Of a DNA stretch of 13,036 nt, positions 7,140 through 13,036 are shown one piece after another. The notes beneath the pieces are model-generated. The model searched no databases. It worked only from the letters and a program-made list of their open reading frames with translations, and had not been told where the DNA came from. Location: assembly GCA_028277325.1 (NCBI GenBank), contig JANQGL010000461.1:1-13036 (forward strand), written 5' to 3'. The DNA comes from Magnetospira sp. (lineage in GTDB: Bacteria > Pseudomonadota > Alphaproteobacteria > Rhodospirillales > Magnetospiraceae). A program made the translations under genes and the position numbers. The number at the start of each line of letters is the position of its first letter. The first letter of the stretch is position 1.

Positions 7140-7565
7140 ATGATTCTGTATCAGCTCAAATGTGCCGACGGCCACGCCTTCGAGGCCTGGTTCAAGGACG
7201 GCGAGGCCTACGAGGTCCAGCGGGGACGCGGCGACGTGAGCTGTCCGTACTGCGGCCTCGCCGACGTGGCCAAGGCCCCGATGGCGCCCCATGTCGCGAC
7301 CGGGGCCGAGGATCCGCACGAGCAGCGGGCGCGCGTCCTGGCGGCACGGATTCTGGAGGCGGTCACCGAGCTGCGCGACGAGGTGCGGCGGACCTGCGAG
7401 GACGTCGGCCCGCAGTTCCCGGAGGAGGCGCGGCGAATCCATTACGGCGAGGCCCGCGCGCGCGACATCCGTGGCGAGGCGACGGCGGACGAGGCGGACG
7501 ACCTGCGCGACGAGGGGATCGATGTCTTCCTGTTGCCGGGGATCCCGGACAAGCGGCGTTCATAG
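7140..7565 (+). CDS. DUF1178 family protein
   Basis: A 141-residue conserved protein of unknown function, common in alphaproteobacteria and often near grxC, nit and comF. It starts MILYQLKCADGHAFEAWF, then has a CPYCG pair (Cys35 and Cys38 with Cys8 earlier), suggesting a small metal-binding N-terminal domain like those of FmdB-type regulatory proteins. The middle is acidic and helical (about 60-105), and the C-terminal stretch RIHYGEARARDIRGEAT followed by LLPGIPDKR is characteristic of the family. The ATG at 7140 has GGAG six bases upstream. It lies 118 bp after the sulfotransferase-like gene and 79 bp before the secretion ATPase. Confidence 0.9.
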   Translation: MILYQLKCADGHAFEAWFKDGEAYEVQRGRGDVSCPYCGLADVAKAPMAPHVATGAEDPHEQRARVLAARILEAVTELRDEVRRTCEDVGPQFPEEARRIHYGEARARDIRGEATADEADDLRDEGIDVFLLPGIPDKRRS

Positions 7566-7583
7566 GGGCGGGACCGGCACCGC

Positions 7584-7648
7584 ATGACCCACTCCCTGCA
7601 CGGGCGGGCACCGGCATGAGGCCCGCGGTCACCGGAGACGCGGCGTGA
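7584..7648 (+). other. Two tiny chained ORFs leading into the secretion ATPase gene
   Basis: Between DUF1178 and the ATPase, an 11-residue ORF (ATG 7584, stop 7617-7619, MTHSLHGRAPA) overlaps by ATGA with a 10-residue ORF (ATG 7616, stop 7646-7648, MRPAVTGDAA). The second in turn overlaps the ATPase start by GTGA. The pattern would suit translational coupling, but neither ORF has a convincing ribosome binding site, and chance is quite possible at this length. Confidence 0.25.
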
Positions 7649-7654
7649 CGCCGC
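7640..7654 (+). promoter_or_regulatory. Hairpin covering the start codon of the secretion ATPase gene
   Basis: GCGGCG (7640-7645) and CGCCGC (7649-7654) are perfect inverted arms around the loop TGA. The GTG start at 7645-7647 is partly in the stem and partly in the loop. In mRNA this could reduce initiation unless an upstream ribosome opens it. The structure is short and all G-C. Confidence 0.3.
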
Positions 7655-9366
7655 CCGGGGGTCCCGCCGCCACCTCGGCCGACCGGCTGGCCGACGCCAT
7701 GGCCGCGGTGCGGCGCGGCTTCCGCGCGGTGGTGCCGTTCTCCCTGGCCATCAACCTGCTGATGCTGGTCAGCCCGCTCTATATGATGCAGCTGTTCGAC
7801 CGGGTGCTGACCAGCCGCTCGCTCGACACCCTGCTGATGCTGTTCCTGATCGCGGCGCTGGCCCTGGCCACCATGGGGGTGCTGGAGGGGGCCCGTTCGC
7901 AGGTCCTGATCCGGCTCGGCGTCTGGCTGGACCGGCGGATCGGCCCCGACGTGCTGGCGAGCGGCATCGCCGCCGCCCTGCATCAGGGGGCGCCGTCCTC
8001 GGCCCAGGCGTTGCGCGACATCACGACGGTGCGCACCTTCCTGTCCGGTCCCGGGGTGTTCCCGCTGCTCGACGCCCCCTGGGCGCCGATCTTCCTGATC
8101 ACCATCTTCATGCTGCATCCCTGGATGGGCATTCTGTCGCTGATCGGGGCGCTGATCCTGTTCGCGCTGGGGGTCCTCAACGAGATCGTCACCCGCGAGC
8201 CCCTGAAGGACGCCGGCCAGGCCTCCATCCAGGCGCTGCAGCGCGCCGAGGCGGCGCTGCGCAACGCCGACGCCATCGAGTCCATGGGCATGTCGCGCAA
8301 CGTGGTGCGGCGCTGGAACGAGGACAACCTGCACTCCCTGCTGTTGCAGGCCGAGGCCGGCACCCGGTCCGGCGTCATCACCGCCGCCTCGAAGTTCCTG
8401 CGCCTGCTGCTGCAGATCGGCATGCTGAGCGTCGGCGCCTATCTGGCGATCGACAACCAGGTCACGCCGGGCGCCATGATCGCCGGCTCGATCCTGATGG
8501 GGCGCGCCCTGGCCCCGGTGGAGCAGGCGATCGGCACCTGGCGGTCCCTTGTCACGGCGCGCCAGGCCTATCAGCGCCTGAAGGCGGCGATGGCGAAGAC
8601 CCCGGCCCGCGAGCCCGGGATGCCGCTGCCGCCGCCCAGCGGCCGCCTGGAGGTGGAGGAGCTCACGTTCGGCCATCCGGGCGCCCGCGAGCCGCAGCTG
8701 CGCGGCATCACCTTCGCCCTGGAGCCGGGCGAGGCGATGGGGCTGATCGGGCCGACGGCGGCCGGCAAGACCACCCTGGCCCGGCTGGTCGTCGGCAACC
8801 TGACCGCCCAGCACGGCCAGGTGCGCCTCGACGGCATGGACGTGGCGCGCTGGAATCCGGACGATCGCGGCCGCCATATGGGCTATCTGCCGCAGGACGT
8901 GGAGCTGTTCGGCGGCACGGTGCGCGAGAACATCGCCCGGATGGGCGACGGCGACCCGGACGCCGTGGTCGCCGCGGCGGAACTGGCCGGGGCGCACGAC
9001 ATGATCCTGCGCCTGGAGGACGGCTACGACACCCCGATCGGCGAGGGCGGCATGGCGCTGTCCGGCGGCCAGCGCCAGCGGATCGGGTTTGCCCGCGCGC
9101 TCTACGGCGCGCCGCGTCTGGTGGTCCTCGACGAGCCGTCGTCCAGCCTCGACCGCGACGGCGAGGCCAACCTGCTGAAGGCGATGGAACGGCTGTCCGA
9201 ACAGGGCGTGACGGTGATCGTCATCGCCCACAAGCCGGCACTGCTCGACCCGGTGCACAAGGTGCTGGTGCTGCGCGACGGGCGGATGGCCGATTTCGGC
9301 GACCGCGACGCCATCGTCGGCAAGCTCAAGCCGACGTCGCGCGGCGCTTCGGGAGGCGGATCATGA
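7645..9366 (+). CDS. Type I secretion system permease/ATPase (PrtD-like)
   Basis: Inner-membrane ABC exporter subunit, 573 residues. The N-terminal half is an ABC transmembrane domain (hydrophobic segments near 30-50, 62-80, 140-178 and 255-290) without the extra C39-like peptidase domain of HlyB, which places it with the PrtD/HasD/RsaD group. The ATPase half has Walker A GPTAAGKT (369-376), Q-loop YLPQ (Gln417), signature LSGGQRQR (472-479), Walker B LVVLDE (492-497) and the switch His529. All catalytic elements are intact. The GTG at 7645 is chosen because GGAG lies 7 bases upstream and the N-terminal length suits the family; an ATG at 7699 is the alternative. It overlaps the adaptor gene by 4 bp. 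The substrate is unknown, and no RTX protein is in the window. Confidence 0.93.
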   Translation: MTPPGGPAATSADRLADAMAAVRRGFRAVVPFSLAINLLMLVSPLYMMQLFDRVLTSRSLDTLLMLFLIAALALATMGVLEGARSQVLIRLGVWLDRRIGPDVLASGIAAALHQGAPSSAQALRDITTVRTFLSGPGVFPLLDAPWAPIFLITIFMLHPWMGILSLIGALILFALGVLNEIVTREPLKDAGQASIQALQRAEAALRNADAIESMGMSRNVVRRWNEDNLHSLLLQAEAGTRSGVITAASKFLRLLLQIGMLSVGAYLAIDNQVTPGAMIAGSILMGRALAPVEQAIGTWRSLVTARQAYQRLKAAMAKTPAREPGMPLPPPSGRLEVEELTFGHPGAREPQLRGITFALEPGEAMGLIGPTAAGKTTLARLVVGNLTAQHGQVRLDGMDVARWNPDDRGRHMGYLPQDVELFGGTVRENIARMGDGDPDAVVAAAELAGAHDMILRLEDGYDTPIGEGGMALSGGQRQRIGFARALYGAPRLVVLDEPSSSLDRDGEANLLKAMERLSEQGVTVIVIAHKPALLDPVHKVLVLRDGRMADFGDRDAIVGKLKPTSRGASGGGS

Positions 9367-10661
9367 GCGACAGCCCCAACCTGCGACTCGGCCGTCCGGT
9401 CGGCATCGGCGCCGCGGCGATTCTGCTGTTCTTCGGCTTCGTCGGCGGCTGGGCGGCGATGGCGCCGCTCAACAGCGCCGCCATCGCGCCGGGCCTGATC
9501 ACCGTCGACACCAACCGCAAGACGGTGCAGCACCTGGAAGGCGGCATCGTCAAACAGATCCGGGTCCGCGACGGCGACCGGGTGGCGGCCGGGCAGCCGC
9601 TGATCGTGCTCGACGAGACCCAGCGCCGGGCCACCCTCGACCTGCTGCGCGGGCGGATGACCGAGGCCCTGCTGCTGGAGGCGCGCCTGATCGCCGAACG
9701 CGACGGCACGGACACCGTCGAGGTGCCCGACGAGCTGCTCGACCGGGCGGAAAGCCGCGACGTCCTGGAAACCCTCGACGGCCAGCGGCGGATCCTCCAG
9801 GCGCGCCGCGAATCGCTGGACAACCGCATCCGGATCATGGAGCAGAGCGTCGCCCAGTTCGGCGAGGAGGTGGAGGGCCTGAAGGGCCAGATCCGGGCCG
9901 AGAACCGGCAGCTCGCCCTGATCGCCGAGGAGTTGAAGGCGGTCGAGGAACTGGCCCGCAAGGGGCTGGCCAAGAAGCCGCGCGTCCTCGCCCTGCGGCG
10001 CGAGATGGCGAACATCCAGGGCAGCCGGGCCCGCAACGTGTCGGCCATCGCGCGCGCCAAACAGGCGGTGATCGAGACCCGGTTGCGGATGGACGAGCTG
10101 CACACCGAGCGGGTCAACGAGGTGGTGGCGCGGCTGCGCGACGTGCAGGCCGAGCTGTTCGACCTCCGGGAACGCTACCGGGCGGCCGAGGACGTGCTGA
10201 CCCGCACCGTGATCGAGGCGCCGCTGGACGGCGTGATCGTCAACCTTCAGGTTCACACGCCGGGCGGCGTGGTCGGACCGGGCGAACCCCTGCTCGATAT
10301 CGTGCCGTCCGGCGACGCCCTGGTGGTCGACGCCCAGGTCGACCCCAACGACATCGACGTGGTGCGGCCCGGGCTGCCGGCCCTGGTCCGCCTCGGCGCG
10401 TTCAGCCAGCGCCGGTTCGCGCCCCTGGACGGCACCGTGACCTGGGTGTCGGCCGACGGCCTGACCGACGAGAAGACCGGCCGCACCTTCTACCGCTGCC
10501 GGGTGGCCCTGGAGGACGACTACCAGGCCAAGCTGGACGGCAACCCCCTGACCCCCGGCATGCAGGCCGAGGTGATGGTGGTGACCGGCGAGCGGACCCC
10601 GTTCGACTATCTGATGGCGCCGCTTTACGCCAGCTTCAACCGTGCCTTCCGCGAGCAGTGA
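9363..10661 (+). CDS. HlyD-family type I secretion periplasmic adaptor (PrtE-like)
   Basis: Membrane fusion protein of 432 residues linking the ABC exporter to an outer-membrane channel. A short cytoplasmic N-terminus is followed by one membrane anchor (about residues 13-35). A lipoyl/biotinyl-like half-domain follows (VQHLEGGIVKQIRVRDGDRV, 55-74), then a long charged coiled-coil hairpin rich in Arg, Glu and Leu (about 85-280). The second lipoyl half is VIEAPLDGVIVNLQVHTPGG, followed by the beta-barrel domain up to the C-terminus. Sequence and length match PrtE/RsaE-type adaptors. The ATG at 9363 overlaps the ATPase stop by 4 bp and has GGGAGG at 9351-9356. No TolC-like gene is adjacent. Confidence 0.95.
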   Translation: MSDSPNLRLGRPVGIGAAAILLFFGFVGGWAAMAPLNSAAIAPGLITVDTNRKTVQHLEGGIVKQIRVRDGDRVAAGQPLIVLDETQRRATLDLLRGRMTEALLLEARLIAERDGTDTVEVPDELLDRAESRDVLETLDGQRRILQARRESLDNRIRIMEQSVAQFGEEVEGLKGQIRAENRQLALIAEELKAVEELARKGLAKKPRVLALRREMANIQGSRARNVSAIARAKQAVIETRLRMDELHTERVNEVVARLRDVQAELFDLRERYRAAEDVLTRTVIEAPLDGVIVNLQVHTPGGVVGPGEPLLDIVPSGDALVVDAQVDPNDIDVVRPGLPALVRLGAFSQRRFAPLDGTVTWVSADGLTDEKTGRTFYRCRVALEDDYQAKLDGNPLTPGMQAEVMVVTGERTPFDYLMAPLYASFNRAFREQ

Positions 10662-10671
10662 GGCCGGCGGC

Positions 10672-11646
10672 GTGACCCGGCACCGGATCGTCTTCCTGGA
10701 GCGCGGCAGCCTGGCGCCGGAGGTGCGGTTCGGGCGGCCGAATGTTCCCCACCACTGGGTGGAGTACGACCACACGCCACCCGACAAGGTGATCGAGCGC
10801 CTCGCCGGGGCCGATATCGCCATCGTCAACAAGGTCCGTTTCGACGCCGCCACCCTGTCGCGGCTGCCCGACCTGCGGCTGATCGCGGTGGCCGCCACCG
10901 GCACCGACATCCTGGACCTGGACCATTGCCGGGTCCATGGTCCGACGGTCTGCAACGTGCGCGGCTACGCGACGACCTCGGTGCCGGAGCATGTGTTCGG
11001 CCTGATCCTGGCGCTGGACCGCCAGATCCTCGCCTATCGCGATTCGGTGCGACGCGGCCGTTGGCAGGACAGCGGCCAGTTCTGCTATTTCGATCATCCG
11101 ATCTCCGACCTGCGCGGCAAGTGCCTGGGCATCGTCGGGGCCGGCGGCCTGGGGCGGGCGGTGGCCGACCTGGGACGGGCGTTCGGCATGCGTCCGGTGT
11201 TCGCGGCGCGCAAGGCGGCCACGGTCTGTCCGCCCGACCGGGCGCCGTTCGGGGAGGTGCTGGAGGCGGCCGACGTGCTGACCCTGCATTGCCCGCTGAC
11301 TCCCGACACCGCCGGCCTGATCGCCCTGCCCGAGTTGCGCCGCATGACCCGGCGGCCGCTGCTGGTCAACACGGCGCGCGGCGGGCTGGTGGTCGAGGAG
11401 GACCTGGAGGCGGCCCTGGACGCCGGCCTCGTGCGCGGCGCGGCGCTGGACGTGACGCGCCCCGAGCCGCCGCCGACCGACCACGCGGCGATGCGCCTGG
11501 CCCGGCGGCCCAACGTGATCCTGACCCCGCACGTGGCCTGGGCCAGCCTGGAGGCGCAACAGGCCCTGGCCGATCAGGTGATCGCCAGCATCGAGGCCTT
11601 CGCGGCCGGTTCCCCGGTCAACGTGGCGGCGGCGCCCGTCGTCTAA
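10672..11646 (+). CDS. D-2-hydroxyacid dehydrogenase (glycerate dehydrogenase-like)
   Basis: NAD(P)-dependent reductase of 2-oxoacids or hydroxypyruvate, 324 residues. The Rossmann glycine motif GIVGAGGLG lies at 153-161. The catalytic residues are visible: Arg236 in NTARGGLV, Glu265 in TRPEPP and His287 in LTPHVAWAS. The N-terminal catalytic domain with VEYDHTPPDKVIERL and IAVAATGTDILDLD resembles HprA/glycerate dehydrogenases. The exact substrate is not resolved; other members reduce lactate, phosphoglycerate or glyoxylate. I prefer the GTG at 10672 (10 bp after the HlyD stop, GAGG upstream). An in-frame GTG at 10642 would overlap the HlyD gene by 20 bp. Its close position suggests cotranscription with the secretion genes, although a functional link is not evident. 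Its stop overlaps that of the convergent EVE gene. Confidence 0.92.
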   Translation: MTRHRIVFLERGSLAPEVRFGRPNVPHHWVEYDHTPPDKVIERLAGADIAIVNKVRFDAATLSRLPDLRLIAVAATGTDILDLDHCRVHGPTVCNVRGYATTSVPEHVFGLILALDRQILAYRDSVRRGRWQDSGQFCYFDHPISDLRGKCLGIVGAGGLGRAVADLGRAFGMRPVFAARKAATVCPPDRAPFGEVLEAADVLTLHCPLTPDTAGLIALPELRRMTRRPLLVNTARGGLVVEEDLEAALDAGLVRGAALDVTRPEPPPTDHAAMRLARRPNVILTPHVAWASLEAQQALADQVIASIEAFAAGSPVNVAAAPVV

Positions 11647-12056
11647 GCCTCGATGCCGCCCATCTCGCACAGGGCGGCCCAGGACTCCGGGTCGACCGGC
11701 ATCACCGACAGCCGCGACTGCCTGATCAGCGGCAGTTCGGCGAACCGCCCGTCGGCCTTGATCTCGGCCAGGGTGACCGGACGCGCGAAGGGCATCAGGG
11801 CCTTGAAGTCGACCAGCCCGAAGCGGCCCGAGGCGTCCGACGGGTCGGGGCGGTATCCGCCGGCCACCTCCAGCACCCCGACGATCCGCTTCTCGTTGAC
11901 CGAATGATAAAAAAAAGCCCGGTCGCCGATCCGCATCGCCTTCATGTGGTTGCTGGCCTGATGGTTGCGCACCCCGTCCCAGGGTTCGACGCCCTTGTTC
12001 ACGTGATCGTCCCACGACCACGCGCCGGGCTCCGACTTGACCAGCCAGTACCTCAC
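11643..12056 (-). CDS. EVE domain-containing protein
   Basis: A 137-residue stand-alone EVE (PUA-like) protein. It begins RYWLVKSEP, the hallmark of the family, with WDGVRNHQASNHMKAM and GDRAFFYHS following, all typical of the pocket that in relatives binds modified bases in nucleic acids. Function in bacteria is unproven. The start is a GTG at 12056 that overlaps the YciI stop by 4 bp, giving the family N-terminus; the longer open frame upstream is a shadow of the YciI gene. The codons for Ala-Phe-Phe-Tyr form an uninterrupted T8 run on the coding strand (11909-11916), unlike the GC-rich codon choice around it. The stop TAG overlaps the stop of the facing dehydrogenase gene. Confidence 0.93.
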   Translation of the reverse strand: MRYWLVKSEPGAWSWDDHVNKGVEPWDGVRNHQASNHMKAMRIGDRAFFYHSVNEKRIVGVLEVAGGYRPDPSDASGRFGLVDFKALMPFARPVTLAEIKADGRFAELPLIRQSRLSVMPVDPESWAALCEMGGIEA

Positions 12057-12331
12057 TTCGGGAACACCTTCTTGAACGGCGAAATGGTCACCGTCTCGAA
12101 CAGCCCGGCCCGGGCATAGGGGTCGGCGGCGCAGAAGGCGTCGACCTCGGCCCGGTCGTCGGTGTCGAGGACGATGATCGACCCGTTCATGTTGCCGTCC
12201 GAATCCAGGGTCGGGCCGGCCAGGATCAGGCGCCCGGCATGGGCCTCCAGATGGGCGATATGGGCCGCGCGGTTGGCCAGACGGATCTCCAGCGCGTCCG
12301 GCTTGTCGGTGCAGACGATGGCATGGGGCAT
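12053..12331 (-). CDS. YciI family protein
   Basis: A 92-residue small ferredoxin-like alpha/beta barrel protein (MPHAIVCTDKPDALEIR...). The conserved His in HIAHLEAH (about 24-27) and the loop AADPYARAGLFETVTISPFKKVF (about 68-90) with the Asp-Pro-Tyr pattern are the family's putative active-site residues. Biochemical function is uncertain; relatives include dehydrochlorinase-like and muconolactone isomerase-like folds. The ATG at 12331 lies 6 bp after the gpsA stop, with a GGGAG ribosome binding site inside gpsA, so it is probably coupled. It overlaps the EVE gene by 4 bp. Confidence 0.93.
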   Translation of the reverse strand: MPHAIVCTDKPDALEIRLANRAAHIAHLEAHAGRLILAGPTLDSDGNMNGSIIVLDTDDRAEVDAFCAADPYARAGLFETVTISPFKKVFPK

Positions 12332-12337
12332 GGGGGG

Positions 12338-13036
12338 TCACTCCCGGGTCTGGGGGCGGGCCAGGAGACCGTGAATCGTCGCGTCCAGGTCGGCGCCCCG
12401 GTTGAGCACCGCGTCGGCGGCGCGGCAGATCGGCATGTCGACGCCGTGGCGTTCGGCCAGGGCGACGGTGGCGGCGGCGGTATGCACGCCCTCGGTGACG
12501 GCGCGGCGCGACGCCAGGATGTCGGCCACCGTGGCGCCGCGTCCCAGCTCGACGCCGAACGAGAAGTTGCGCGACTGCATGGCGTTGGCGGTCAGCACCA
12601 GGTCGCCGAGCCCGGACAGCCCGGTCAGGGTCTCCGGGCGCGCCCCCATGGCGGCGGCGAGGCGGCCCATCTCGGCCAGGCCGCGGGTGACCAGAGCGGC
12701 CCGCGCGTTGTCGCCGAGAGCCTTGCCCTCGACGATGCCGCAGGCGATGGCCAGCACGTTCTTGACCGAGCCGCCCAGTTGCGCGCCCATCACGTCGGTC
12801 GACCAGTAGATCCGGAACGCCGGCGCGCCGAGGGCCTCGGCGAGGCGCCGCCCGAGGTCGGGATCGGGGCAGGCGAGGGTCAGCGCGGTCGGCTTGCCGC
12901 GCGCCACCTCGGCCGCGAACGACGGCCCGGACAGCACCGCCAGCGGCGCCCCGGGCAGGCTGTCGGCCACAACCTCGCCGAGCGGGGCGCCGCTCGCCGT
13001 CTCGATCCCCTTGGCGCAGATCACCGCCGGCACGCC
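12338..13036 (-). CDS. gpsA: Glycerol-3-phosphate dehydrogenase [NAD(P)+], 5' end cut by window edge
   Basis: Reduces dihydroxyacetone phosphate to sn-glycerol 3-phosphate for phospholipid synthesis. 232 codons plus stop are visible, about two thirds of the usual 330 residues; the N-terminal Rossmann domain with its GxGxxG motif lies right of the window. Visible family motifs include VICAKGIE, LSGPSFAAEVARGKPTA, GGSVKNVLAIACGI with the catalytic Lys in SVKN, KALGDNARAALVTRGLAEM, and LTGLSGLGDLVLTA. The frame is intact to the edge. It leads a tight minus-strand cluster gpsA–YciI–EVE. Confidence 0.96.
   Translation of the reverse strand, partial: GVPAVICAKGIETASGAPLGEVVADSLPGAPLAVLSGPSFAAEVARGKPTALTLACPDPDLGRRLAEALGAPAFRIYWSTDVMGAQLGGSVKNVLAIACGIVEGKALGDNARAALVTRGLAEMGRLAAAMGARPETLTGLSGLGDLVLTANAMQSRNFSFGVELGRGATVADILASRRAVTEGVHTAAATVALAERHGVDMPICRAADAVLNRGADLDATIHGLLARPQTRE

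Noticed and set aside
7363..9258. 631-codon minus-strand frame opposite DUF1178 and the ABC ATPase
   Set aside because: The plus-strand ATPase has all ABC motifs; the antisense product is a His/Gln/Arg/Gly-rich shadow.
9102..10955. 617-codon minus-strand frame opposite the HlyD adaptor
   Set aside because: It is antisense to a clear membrane fusion protein gene, with no domain in its translation.

Overview
This GC-rich window (most third codon positions are G or C) reads as an ordinary chromosomal segment of an alphaproteobacterium. The order comF–grxC–nitrilase–DUF1178 and the order gpsA–YciI–EVE are both familiar from that class, and a Rhodospirillales-like lineage is my best guess. No phage, transposase, CRISPR array, tRNA or rRNA was seen. 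Coding density is high, with many 4-bp start/stop overlaps.

Layout. Left block, minus strand: rpmI–rplT–pheS–pheT, encoding two large-subunit ribosomal proteins and both subunits of phenylalanyl-tRNA synthetase. It is driven by a convincing sigma-70-type promoter at 4011-4039. A 13-bp perfect hairpin lies between rplT and pheS. pheT runs off the left edge. Middle block, plus strand: comF, grxC, a nitrilase-family amidase, a sulfotransferase-like protein, a DUF1178 protein, a type I secretion ABC ATPase/permease, its HlyD-family adaptor and a D-2-hydroxyacid dehydrogenase. Right block, minus strand: gpsA (cut by the right edge), a YciI-like protein and an EVE-domain protein. The middle and right blocks meet tail to tail with a 4-bp overlap of stop codons.

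How the genes work together. The left block is translation machinery. The grxC–nitrilase pair fits thiol maintenance: glutaredoxin uses glutathione, and the nitrilase resembles the Nit1/Nit2 family that repairs deaminated glutathione or acts as an omega-amidase. The ABC ATPase and adaptor form the inner-membrane part of a type I secretion system of the PrtD/PrtE kind. No outer-membrane TolC-like protein and no recognisable RTX cargo is present in the window. gpsA makes sn-glycerol 3-phosphate for phospholipids. YciI and EVE are small companions of uncertain function.

I did not find a convincing undescribed system. The points most worth a second look are the sulfotransferase-like gene and the cargo-less secretion pair placed within or after the housekeeping string, two tiny chained ORFs and a start-codon hairpin in front of the secretion ATPase, the hairpin between rplT and pheS, and an eight-base T tract inside the EVE gene.
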